Of a stretch of DNA of 64,000 nucleotides, positions 32,468 through 39,568 are shown piece by piece. The notes beneath the pieces are model-generated. The model worked only from the letters and a program-made list of their open reading frames with translations, did no database searches and had not been told where the DNA came from. How positions within the stretch are numbered: position 1 is the first letter of the stretch; each line of letters opens with the position of its first letter. This DNA comes from Palleniella muris (GTDB lineage Bacteria > Bacteroidota > Bacteroidia > Bacteroidales > Bacteroidaceae): assembly GCF_004792655.1 (NCBI RefSeq), contig NZ_SRZC01000016.1, forward strand, positions 1 through 64,000, read 5' to 3'. The position numbers were made by a program, and so were the translations under genes.

Positions 32468-35455
32468 TCAGTGTGCCTCAAGCCAGTTAGTGCCCCACCC
32501 GAAGTCGGCGATTAGTGGAACGGAGAGTTTGGCGGCAGACTGCATCTCCTCGATTACAATGCGCTCGACCTGCTCCTTTTCTTCCGGAAGGACAGAGAAA
32601 TTCAGTTCGTCATGGACCTGGAGGAGCATTTTCGATTGGAGGTGCTCTTCACGGAACCGCCTGAAAATGCGCACCATGGCAATCTTTATTATGTCCGCCG
32701 CGGTGCCCTGCACAGGGGAGTTCATCGCCTCGCGTTCGGCAAGGGCGCGTTCCGTGCCGTTGCCGCTGGTGATGAGCCGGAGATAGCGGCGGCGCAGCAG
32801 CATGGTCTCGGCATATTCCTTCTGCCTTGCCTTCTCCTTGCACTCCTCCATGAAGTCCCGGATTTTAGGGAAGGTGATGAAGAAACCGTCCATAAGTTGC
32901 TTAGCCTCAGAGCGTTCTATGCCCATGTTCTGTGCCAGACCGAACTGTGTGATGCCGTAGATGATGCCGAAATCCGCACGCTTTGCCTTTGAGCGTTCTT
33001 CTGGAGCGACCTCCTCCGGCTGCTTATGGTAGACGGTGGCTGCCGTTGCGCGGTGGATGTCCTCACCGTTCCGGAACGCGCTGACCATGCGTTCGTCGGC
33101 AGAAAGATGCGCCATGACGCGCAGTTCTATCTGTGAATAATCGGCAGAGAAGAAGAGGTTTTTGGTATCTTCCGGTGAAGAGGTTTTAAATGTTCCACGT
33201 GTAACAATTTCACTGTTTCCTTGCAGCGGGATGAAGCATTTCCTTATCTCTTTTCCGTCCTCGTTGCGGACAGGAATGTTCTGCAGGTTAGGGTCTGACG
33301 AGGACAGTCGTCCGGTGGTCGTGACACACTGGTTGAAGGTCGTGTGGATGCGTCCTGTCTCAGGGTTCACAAGCAGCGGAAGTGCGTCGACGTAAGTGTT
33401 GATAAGTTTCTTAAGTCCCTTATATTCAAGTATTTCGTTGATGATAGGATGCTTCTTGCGCAGAGGGGTGAGTATCTCCTCGCCTGTGGCATACTGACCT
33501 GTTTTTGTCTTCTTCGGCTTCTCCATGAGACGGAGTTTTTCAAAGAGAATTACACCGAGCTTCTTGGGGTTGGTCAGTGTGAACTCCTCTCCTGCCAGCT
33601 CATAGATTTTCTGCTCGTGGGCAGCAAGGCGTTCATTGAAAACGCGCGACACTTCCTTCAGTGCGTCGAGGTCTATGGCGATGCCGGTCAGCTCCATGTC
33701 GCAGAGCACTTCCATGAGTGGCATCTCGATGTCATTGAAAATGTGCCACTGCCCTTCTGTCTCCTCAAGTCTCTTCCGGAAGATGTCCCACGAAGCGGTG
33801 GCGATGAAAGCACGTTCCGTTGCGTAAGCCATCGCTTTCTCCACAGGGAAGTCGCGGAGAGTCATGTCGCGGAGGTACGGCGCTTTCTTTCCTTCCGCCT
33901 TCATCTCTTCGCGGATAACCTTTTTTAACTCTTCGAAATTAGCAGGGATATGCTTGAAGCAGTCGAAGGCAATGTCGTTGATGGTGTGCTTAGGGTTCAG
34001 TCCGCACTCAAGGAGATAGTGGGCAATCATCACGTCGCGCATGGTTCCGCGCATGGTTATGCCATAGCGGTGGAGCAGAATCATCTTCGCCTTGAGGTCA
34101 TGTCCGACTTTCTCAATCCTTTCGTTGCTGAAGATTGGCTCAAGGATGGCGAGCCGCTTCTCCGCTTCCCGGCGTTCAGGGGGCAGAGGGACGAAATAGG
34201 CTTTTGAACCACTGACGAGTGTCAAACTGACAATTTCTGCGGTCATTGGTGCGGAAATTGTCGTTTCGAGGTGAAAACCGACACTCTTTGTTGTCAAAAT
34301 AAAGTCACAAATATTCTTTGTTTGTTCCTCTGTTTCAATAAGTTTACTGGTGTAGTGTGGTAGCGATAACCCTGTATTCCTTGCGATATTTTCTTGCACC
34401 TGTCCACTCGGAGGGGTATGGGTGTTAATTTTTTTAACCTTTACCGTCTTGTATACAGGTTCTCCGAAAAGGTCATAGCCGCTTACGACCTTTTCCTCTA
34501 TGGTCTCCGAATTCGGGTCTTCTGCCGAAAGGTTTGCTTCCTTGTCATCACCGTTGGCGATGGCGAGGAATTTTTTCTTTATCTGGCGTAGCTCGAGGAG
34601 GTCAAGCTGTCGCGTGAGTTCCCGGATGTCCCATTCTCCATATTCCATGTTGCGGAGGAGGGTAGGGAGGTTGTCGGAGATTTCCGGAATGTCGGTGCGT
34701 ATTTCGGCGAGGAACTTCGAGATGCGTATGTCCTCGATGTGCTCCTGCACTTTCTTGCCGAGAGCACCCTTCACTTCCGAGGCATGTTCGATGAGGTTCT
34801 CGCAACTGCCCCATTCGTTGATGAGTTTGACGGCAGTCTTCTCGCCCACACCGGGACAGCCCGGAAAGTTGTCGGCGGAGTCACCCATGAGTGCGAGGAT
34901 GTCGATGACCTGTTTTGCCGATGAAATGGAATATTTCTCACATATTTCCTTTTCTCCGAGAACATCATATCCGCCCTTGAACCTCGGTTTGTACATGAAG
35001 ACATTCTCCGTGACAAGCTGTCCGTAGTCCTTGTCAGGAGTGAGCATGAATATCTGTTTTTCCGCGGTTTCATCGCTGTTTTCCTTATCAAGCTGTGTGG
35101 CGAGAGCTCCGATTATGTCGTCCGCCTCGAACCCGTCGACCTGCAGGATAGGGATGTTCATGGCAGTGAGCAGGTCCTTTATCACAGGCACGGCAGCCTT
35201 GATGTCCTCCGGAGTCTCCTGACGCTGAGCCTTATACGGCGGATAAGCCTCATGTCGGAATGTCTTTCCGTGGTCGAAAGCCACACCGACATGTGTGGGT
35301 TTCTCCTTTGACAGAACCTCCTGCAGAGTGTTCATGAATCCGTGGATAGTGCCGGTGTTCATCTGCATCTGCGTGCTGTAGAAGTTGCTGTTCAACAGTG
35401 CATAGTAGCTTCGGTAGATGAGCGCATAGGCATCGATAAGAAATATTTTTTCCAT
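32468..35455 (-). CDS. polA: DNA polymerase I with an apparently inactive 3'-5' exonuclease domain
   Basis: A 995-residue repair polymerase, longer than the usual 930 or so. The 5' nuclease keeps its acidic residues (FLIDAYALIYR, EADDIIGAL, TPDKDYGQL, MGDSADNFPG). The polymerase motifs are intact: A (FSADYSQIELR), B (RSKAKRADFGIIYG) and C (QVHDELNF). In the proofreading domain the DxE motif reads FHLETT, the NxxxD motif reads GHDLKAK and the YxxxD motif reads YATER, so all three catalytic Asp are gone. Insertions include a Pro/Thr linker (around HTPPSGQVQEN) and about 18 residues before motif A (around VTRGTFKTSSPED), the latter containing a parS-like site in its DNA. Confidence 0.95.
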   Translation of the reverse strand: MEKIFLIDAYALIYRSYYALLNSNFYSTQMQMNTGTIHGFMNTLQEVLSKEKPTHVGVAFDHGKTFRHEAYPPYKAQRQETPEDIKAAVPVIKDLLTAMNIPILQVDGFEADDIIGALATQLDKENSDETAEKQIFMLTPDKDYGQLVTENVFMYKPRFKGGYDVLGEKEICEKYSISSAKQVIDILALMGDSADNFPGCPGVGEKTAVKLINEWGSCENLIEHASEVKGALGKKVQEHIEDIRISKFLAEIRTDIPEISDNLPTLLRNMEYGEWDIRELTRQLDLLELRQIKKKFLAIANGDDKEANLSAEDPNSETIEEKVVSGYDLFGEPVYKTVKVKKINTHTPPSGQVQENIARNTGLSLPHYTSKLIETEEQTKNICDFILTTKSVGFHLETTISAPMTAEIVSLTLVSGSKAYFVPLPPERREAEKRLAILEPIFSNERIEKVGHDLKAKMILLHRYGITMRGTMRDVMIAHYLLECGLNPKHTINDIAFDCFKHIPANFEELKKVIREEMKAEGKKAPYLRDMTLRDFPVEKAMAYATERAFIATASWDIFRKRLEETEGQWHIFNDIEMPLMEVLCDMELTGIAIDLDALKEVSRVFNERLAAHEQKIYELAGEEFTLTNPKKLGVILFEKLRLMEKPKKTKTGQYATGEEILTPLRKKHPIINEILEYKGLKKLINTYVDALPLLVNPETGRIHTTFNQCVTTTGRLSSSDPNLQNIPVRNEDGKEIRKCFIPLQGNSEIVTRGTFKTSSPEDTKNLFFSADYSQIELRVMAHLSADERMVSAFRNGEDIHRATAATVYHKQPEEVAPEERSKAKRADFGIIYGITQFGLAQNMGIERSEAKQLMDGFFITFPKIRDFMEECKEKARQKEYAETMLLRRRYLRLITSGNGTERALAEREAMNSPVQGTAADIIKIAMVRIFRRFREEHLQSKMLLQVHDELNFSVLPEEKEQVERIVIEEMQSAAKLSVPLIADFGWGTNWLEAH
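33191..33206. promoter_or_regulatory. parS-like site inside polA
   Basis: TGTTCCACGTGTAACA keeps the TGTT...CACGTG...AACA pattern of ParB sites. It codes for part of an insertion in PolA (VTRGTF). Two further sites are at 41514 and 42387. Confidence 0.65.
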
Positions 35456-35519
35456 TATTATGGTTGTTGATTTATTGATTCCACTACTGTAGTGTATTGT
35501 TTTCGCTGCTGAACTTCTC

Positions 35520-35700
35520 TGTTAAAGCACCGCAACGCGGTGGCTCTTCGTTAACCCCACATGCCGCTTGAGGCATGTGGGGTTGTCCATAGAGCGTCAG
35601 CCTGCACCGTAAGACGGTGCCTCATACAGAGTTTGCGTAATGAGCATATTTTCCATGAGGCACCATCTTACAGTGCTGTAAAGAGGGTTTGTTAACCGCG
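35520..35700. repeat. REP-like palindromes between polA and the prenyl synthase gene
   Basis: Four small hairpins in a row: GCACCGCAACGCGGTG near 35526, CCCCACATGCC/GGCATGTGGGG near 35555, GCACCGTAAGACGGTGC near 35610, and a weaker CACCATCTTACAGTGCTG near 35660. The gene-free gap 35456-35882 otherwise shows only the downstream promoter. The repeated GCACCG...CGGTGC design suggests REP or transposon-associated palindromes; no RAYT gene is present. Confidence 0.6.
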
Positions 35701-35858
35701 CATGTTCGGCTTCGCATCCATACGTTAGAAATGGAGGAATCGCCTCGCGGTGCGCTATCACTCATTTTTTATTCGCTGACCGGGCACGAGATATTTGTTT
35801 ATTTGCAAATTTGTTGTAAAATTACTCAAAAGTTTTCATTAATACCAATATTTTATAT

Positions 35859-35866
35859 TAATTTTG
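35859..35866 (+). promoter_or_regulatory. -7 box of the polyprenyl synthase gene
   Basis: TAATTTTG followed by CAC, 17 bp before the start codon, so the leader is very short. Confidence 0.65.
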
Positions 35867-35882
35867 CACTAAATATTGTTTT

Positions 35883-36890
35883 ATGGCTGATACACTGTCA
35901 CACATAAAGGCTCCGATTACCGATGAAATGGCGCGTTTTGACGCTATCTTCAGGGAATCGCTGTCCAATAACGGTGGCTTGCTTGACAAGATGCTTGAGT
36001 ACATCATGCGTCGCGGGGGCAAGCGCATGCGCCCTATACTTACCCTTCTTGTCGCCAAGGCGTTCTCCAAGGGGAAAGGGGCTGCAGAGGAAGATAATGC
36101 TGTCATTTTCAAGGCTTTGCACGCCGCTTGCTCTCTGGAACTTCTGCACACCGCATCGCTGGTTCACGATGATGTGGTGGACGAGAGCGACCAAAGGCGC
36201 GGACAGGCTTCCGTGAATGCTTCGTTTGACAACAGGCTGGCGGTGCTTGTGGGAGACTTCATCCTTGCCACATCGCTGCGAGAGGTGGCGACGGCGGACT
36301 GCGGCGCGATGACCGATGCCGTGGCGCGCCTTGGGCAGACGCTGGCAGCAGGGGAGGTGAAGCAGATAGAGAACATCTCTTGTGAGGATTTCTCTTTGGA
36401 GAATTATTTCGAGATAATCGACAAAAAGACGGCTTCGCTCTTCGAGTGCTGCTGCCGTTTGGGTGCACTCTCGGCAGGTGCCGGAGAGGAGCAGACGGCG
36501 AAGGTCTGTGAGTTTGGCAGGAACATCGGCATACTGTTCCAGATTCGTGACGACATCTTCGATTACTCTGATTCCAAGGCTATTGGAAAGCCTACGGGGA
36601 ACGATATGTGGGAGGGAAAACTGACTCTTCCTGCGCTTCATGTCCTCCGTTCTGCTCCCGATGAAATCGTCGCTTTGGCGCATAAGGTCAAGACTTTCAA
36701 TGTCACGGCGGCGGACATCTCGTTGCTCATGGCGTACACGCGGGCGCATGGCGGCATAGAGTATGCGGAGAAGGTGATGGGCGAGTACTATGCGAAGTGC
36801 ATGGACTATATCGCCGGCAATATCCCGGATGCCGCCATAGCCGATTCCCTGCGGATGTACGTCGATTTCGCGGTGGGCAGGGAGAGCTGA
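35883..36890 (+). CDS. Trans-polyprenyl diphosphate synthase (octaprenyl/heptaprenyl type)
   Basis: A 335-residue enzyme that extends allylic diphosphates with isopentenyl diphosphate, here most likely to make the menaquinone side chain. Both aspartate-rich motifs are present: HDDVVDESD (about 96-104) and FQIRDDIFDYSD (about 220-231). The GGKRMRP diphosphate-binding motif is near residues 41-50. The residues before the first DDxxD are ELLHTASLV, which fits medium- to long-chain synthases rather than FPP synthase. It is a single gene with its own promoter. Menaquinone would serve the fumarate reductase encoded at 45-48 kb. Confidence 0.92.
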   Translation: MADTLSHIKAPITDEMARFDAIFRESLSNNGGLLDKMLEYIMRRGGKRMRPILTLLVAKAFSKGKGAAEEDNAVIFKALHAACSLELLHTASLVHDDVVDESDQRRGQASVNASFDNRLAVLVGDFILATSLREVATADCGAMTDAVARLGQTLAAGEVKQIENISCEDFSLENYFEIIDKKTASLFECCCRLGALSAGAGEEQTAKVCEFGRNIGILFQIRDDIFDYSDSKAIGKPTGNDMWEGKLTLPALHVLRSAPDEIVALAHKVKTFNVTAADISLLMAYTRAHGGIEYAEKVMGEYYAKCMDYIAGNIPDAAIADSLRMYVDFAVGRES

Positions 36891-36900
36891 TTTTCTTCTC

Positions 36901-37052
36901 TGTCTTATTGTAAAACAATGACAAGCAGCAAAGCTCTCATATATCACAAAAGGTGGCTTGTCTTGGGAACCGCGTCAGCGGTGACAAGAAAGTAGCCGTA
37001 CATTGCGTACACAATCAGAGATGTATCTTGTGTTTTTATCGGACGACACCAC
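36901..37052. mobile_element. MITE-like element, copy 2 (inverted relative to copy 1)
   Basis: Read on the minus strand it follows copy 1: GTGGTGTCGTCCG end, ATTGTGTACGCAATGTACGG, GACGCGGTTCCCAAG, TGATATATGAGAGCTTTGCT and CATTGTTTTACA. The end next to the prenyl synthase gene is decayed. No coding capacity. Confidence 0.65.
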
Positions 37053-37062
37053 GTATTTTGGT

Positions 37063-37150
37063 ATAATGAAAGGTCACTTTTTGTATAGCAAAAAGTGACC
37101 TTTTGTGTAGTCTGTCATTACCTTTCGCAGCACGAGAGGTAATGATTTGT
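37063..37150. repeat. 22-bp palindromic repeat family, cluster 3
   Basis: A long palindrome (GGTCACTTTTT...AAAAAGTGACC) is followed by CATTACCTTTCGCAGCACGA and a reversed GAGGTAATG half-unit. It directly follows the MITE-like element. Confidence 0.65.
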
Positions 37151-37253
37151 AATTAATTGGTAATCAATTGATTTGGTGGCTTTGAATATGTTGTCAAGAT
37201 TTCTGATTATATGTTATTAACTTTTTGACTGCTGTGATTTTTATTTGATTTAG

Positions 37254-37284
37254 TTGTATGGTTGTACAACTTTTATTATCTTTG
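37254..37284 (+). promoter_or_regulatory. Promoter and palindromic operator of the toxin-antitoxin locus
   Basis: TTG (37254-37256) and TATCTTTG (37277-37284) form a Bacteroidetes promoter. Between them lies the perfect palindrome GTTGTACAAC (37261-37270), a plausible site for the antitoxin. Confidence 0.6.
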
Positions 37285-37293
37285 CAGCATGGC

Positions 37294-37627
37294 ATGAAAA
37301 ATAAAAGCCTTTGGCAGTCATTTCTATGATTTCATGTCAAAGTTAAGCGTGATAGAGCAAAAGAAGGTAAGGAAATCTCTGTTGTTGTTTTCAGAAAATG
37401 ACCGCTTTCCAAGGCATTTTGTGAAATACATTGAGGATGGAATTTATGAATTCAGGGTTACGTTAGGTAACAATTAGTTCAGAATATTTTTCATTTACGA
37501 CGGGGAAACGCTTGTCATTCTGTTTAATGCTTTCCGCAAAAAGACGCAGAAGACACCAAGAAATGAGATTGAAAGGGCTAAACGATTAAAGGTAGAATAT
37601 TATGAACAAAAAGACGGAAATTTATGA
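37294..37627 (+). pseudogene. Broken HigB/RelE-type toxin gene
   Basis: The frame encodes FGSHFYDFMSKLSVIEQ, FPRHFVKYIEDGIYEFRVTL, FRIFFIYDGETLVILFNAFR and KKTQKTPRNEIERAKRLK, a typical HigB-type mRNA interferase. Two lesions are visible. One extra A after the ATG at 37294 shifts the frame, since removing it gives M-K-I-K-A-F-G. An amber codon at 37475-37477 stands where related toxins have Glu (G-N-N-stop-F-R). An internal ATG at 37334 would yield only 47 residues. The 3' end overlaps the antitoxin start by 26 bp, as in intact higBA pairs. The ORF is too damaged to appear as one reading frame. Confidence 0.85.
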
Positions 37628-37892
37628 CATAAGTGCCGAACTTGACAAGGAGTTTGGCGCACCGGGGACAGAGTCTCGCGAGAAGGCTATTCAGGAAGCG
37701 TGGGAAGAGTATAACGCCCAGATTCTTTTTGACGCCCGTAAGCAGTCAGGGTTGACGCAATCGGAGCTTGCCGCAAAGATAGGGGCGGACAAAAGCTATA
37801 TTTCCCGCATAGAGAGAGGCTTGATAGTGCCCTCTATTTCAACATTTTACAGAATGGTTTCCGCCATGGGGTTGTCGGTAGAATTGAGGTAG
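37602..37892 (+). CDS. HigA-type antitoxin, XRE helix-turn-helix
   Basis: A 96-residue protein with a C-terminal Xre-type helix-turn-helix (LTQSELAAKIGADKSYISRI, about residues 53-72) and a helical N-terminal part likely to face the toxin. It follows a broken HigB-type gene and overlaps it. With the toxin dead it is an orphan antitoxin that may still repress its own promoter at the GTTGTACAAC palindrome, or neutralise related toxins elsewhere. The reading frame is intact. Confidence 0.9.
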   Translation: MNKKTEIYDISAELDKEFGAPGTESREKAIQEAWEEYNAQILFDARKQSGLTQSELAAKIGADKSYISRIERGLIVPSISTFYRMVSAMGLSVELR

Positions 37893-37918
37893 GGGATATA
37901 AGAAATTTGTTTACGAGA

Positions 37919-37964
37919 AACGCTACATCCCGACAGTTGTTGCAGGCTGTCAGGATGTAGCGTT
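37919..37964. terminator. Bidirectional terminator between the antitoxin gene and deoC
   Basis: AACGCTACATCC and its complement (12 bp each) with an inner GACAG/CTGTC pairing; T-rich sequence follows on the plus strand. Confidence 0.85.
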
Positions 37965-38006
37965 TTGTGTTGGTTGTGGTTTGTTTTCTTGAAGAAAAAT
38001 GCGAGT

Positions 38007-38894
38007 TTAGAAGAACTTCACTTCCTTGCCCTCGATGTCGGAGAGGAGGAGGTTGGCAAGGCGTGATGTGCCGAGACGGAGCCACTTGTTTGTGAGCCAT
38101 TTCTCGCCGAGAACTTCCTTGACGATGGTGTAGTAGGTGACGGCATCCGCCACGGTGTTGATGCCGCCGGCAGGCTTGAAACCTATCTGTATGCCGGTCT
38201 CGTCGTAGTACTCCTTGATAGCCCGGCACATGATGTATGCAGCCTCAGGAGTTGCGCTGACTTTCTCCTTGCCTGTGGAGGTCTTGATGTAGTCCGCGCC
38301 GGCGTACATGGAGAGGATGGAAGCTATCTTTATGTCCTTGGAATCGCGCAGGTCGCCGGTCTCGAGTATGACCTTCATGGCAGCGTCGCCACAAGCATTT
38401 TTCATCTCGGCGATGTCTTCGGCAACACCTTCGTAGTCGCCTTCGAGGAATTTTCCTACAGGCATGACGATGTCAATCTCTGTCGCGCCGTCGGCAATGG
38501 CGAGGGATGTCTCAGCGATTTTCACCTCCATGCGAGCCTGTGAGGAAGGGAAGGAGCCGGAGACGCAGGCGATTTCCACGCCCGGGACGCGCAGAGCCTC
38601 TTTCACAGCCTCTGCAAAGCAAGGGTAGACGCAGATTGTTGCCACGTGAGGGAGGTCGGGATAAGCGTCATCAAACTGGTTTACTTTGTCCGTGAACTCC
38701 ATGACGGAGCGGTCGGAATCGGTGGTTTTGAGAGTTGTGAGTTCGATGCTTCCCATGAGGAATTTCTTCACTTCAGGGGTCATGTTCTCTTCGAGGTGAG
38801 CGTCAAGGAGAGCCTTTGTTTCCTCTGCCACCTGTGCGTCGTTGAGGTCAAGGTTATACTTGCCGAGGGCTTCCTGGATTTTGTTTGTTTCCAT
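38007..38894 (-). CDS. deoC: Deoxyribose-phosphate aldolase
   Basis: A 295-residue TIM-barrel class I aldolase splitting 2-deoxyribose 5-phosphate into glyceraldehyde 3-phosphate and acetaldehyde in deoxynucleoside catabolism. The Schiff-base lysine lies in DYIKTSTGK (about 212-220) and the second active-site lysine in FKPAGGI. The length suits the longer Bacteroidetes/E. coli form. It is last in a minus-strand group with dtd, uvrC, apt and mnmG. In other Bacteroidales a MazG-type pyrophosphohydrolase often sits between dtd and deoC, from memory; here the gap is only 113 bp of repeats. Confidence 0.96.
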   Translation of the reverse strand: METNKIQEALGKYNLDLNDAQVAEETKALLDAHLEENMTPEVKKFLMGSIELTTLKTTDSDRSVMEFTDKVNQFDDAYPDLPHVATICVYPCFAEAVKEALRVPGVEIACVSGSFPSSQARMEVKIAETSLAIADGATEIDIVMPVGKFLEGDYEGVAEDIAEMKNACGDAAMKVILETGDLRDSKDIKIASILSMYAGADYIKTSTGKEKVSATPEAAYIMCRAIKEYYDETGIQIGFKPAGGINTVADAVTYYTIVKEVLGEKWLTNKWLRLGTSRLANLLLSDIEGKEVKFF

Positions 38895-38938
38895 GTGGTT
38901 TAGGTTTTTGGGTTAATGGTTGTGGGTTATTGGTGGTT

Positions 38939-39006
38939 GCAGCATGGCTGCCATGCTGCAACGATGCAACATGATGACTCATGATGAATCATGTTGCATC
39001 ATGATA
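38939..39006. repeat. 10-bp repeat tract (CATGATGNNN family), tract 1, with hairpins
   Basis: First a hairpin with GCAGCATGG/CCATGCTGC arms (38939-38959). Then comes a 10-bp tract in which GATGCAACATGAT (38963-38975) pairs exactly with ATCATGTTGCATC (38988-39000). A CA-rich leader follows on the minus strand up to deoC. Confidence 0.85.
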
Positions 39007-39007
39007 A

Positions 39008-39490
39008 TTATTCCTTGTTGTGCGAGTCGATGAAAATCGTCACGGGACCGTCGTTGATTAGTTCCACTTTCATGTCCGCTCCGAAGATGCCTCTCTTGAC
39101 TTCCTTGCCTATGGCGGCGGACATTTTCGTGCAGAATTCCTCGTAGAGCGGCTCTGAGATGTCGCCCTTTGCCGCGCGGAACCATGACGGTCGGTTTCCC
39201 TTTTTGGTGCTTGCGAAGAGGGTAAACTGGCTTATGGCGAGGCATTCGCCGTCAACGTCCTTCAGGGAAAGGTTCATAATTCCGTTCTCGTCGTCGAAAA
39301 TCCTCAGCTGTGAGGCTTTGCCCACGAGCCAGTCGATGTCCTCTGAGAGGTCGGTTTCCTCGACGCCTACGAGTATGAGAAGGCCTTTTCCGGTCTCTTG
39401 GCGGTGGGTGATGTGGTCGTTTTGGTATTCGAAGCCCTCCTCGTAGACTGTCACTGCGGAGCGGCTTACACGTTGGATTATTAGTCGCAT
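39008..39490 (-). CDS. dtd: D-aminoacyl-tRNA deacylase
   Basis: A 160-residue proofreading enzyme that removes D-amino acids (and glycine from tRNA-Ala) after mischarging. The family motifs S-Q-F-T-L (SQFTLFAS, about 83-90) and the cross-subunit N-x-GP motif (NDGPVTIFIDS, near the end) are intact. I chose the ATG giving MRLIIQRV, the usual family start; the upstream in-frame ATG at 39538 lies in the repeat region. A 10-bp repeat tract separates it from uvrC. Confidence 0.95.
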   Translation of the reverse strand: MRLIIQRVSRSAVTVYEEGFEYQNDHITHRQETGKGLLILVGVEETDLSEDIDWLVGKASQLRIFDDENGIMNLSLKDVDGECLAISQFTLFASTKKGNRPSWFRAAKGDISEPLYEEFCTKMSAAIGKEVKRGIFGADMKVELINDGPVTIFIDSHNKE

Positions 39491-39524
39491 GGTTGGTTGT
39501 TGTTGTGTTTTTTTTGTTGTGATA

Positions 39525-39568
39525 TCGTGATGCGGCATGATTCAACATGATACATCATGATGCTCTTG
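39525..39568. repeat. 10-bp repeat tract, tract 2
   Basis: Four CATGAT-centred units between uvrC and dtd (CGGCATGATTCAACATGATA and following). Confidence 0.75.
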
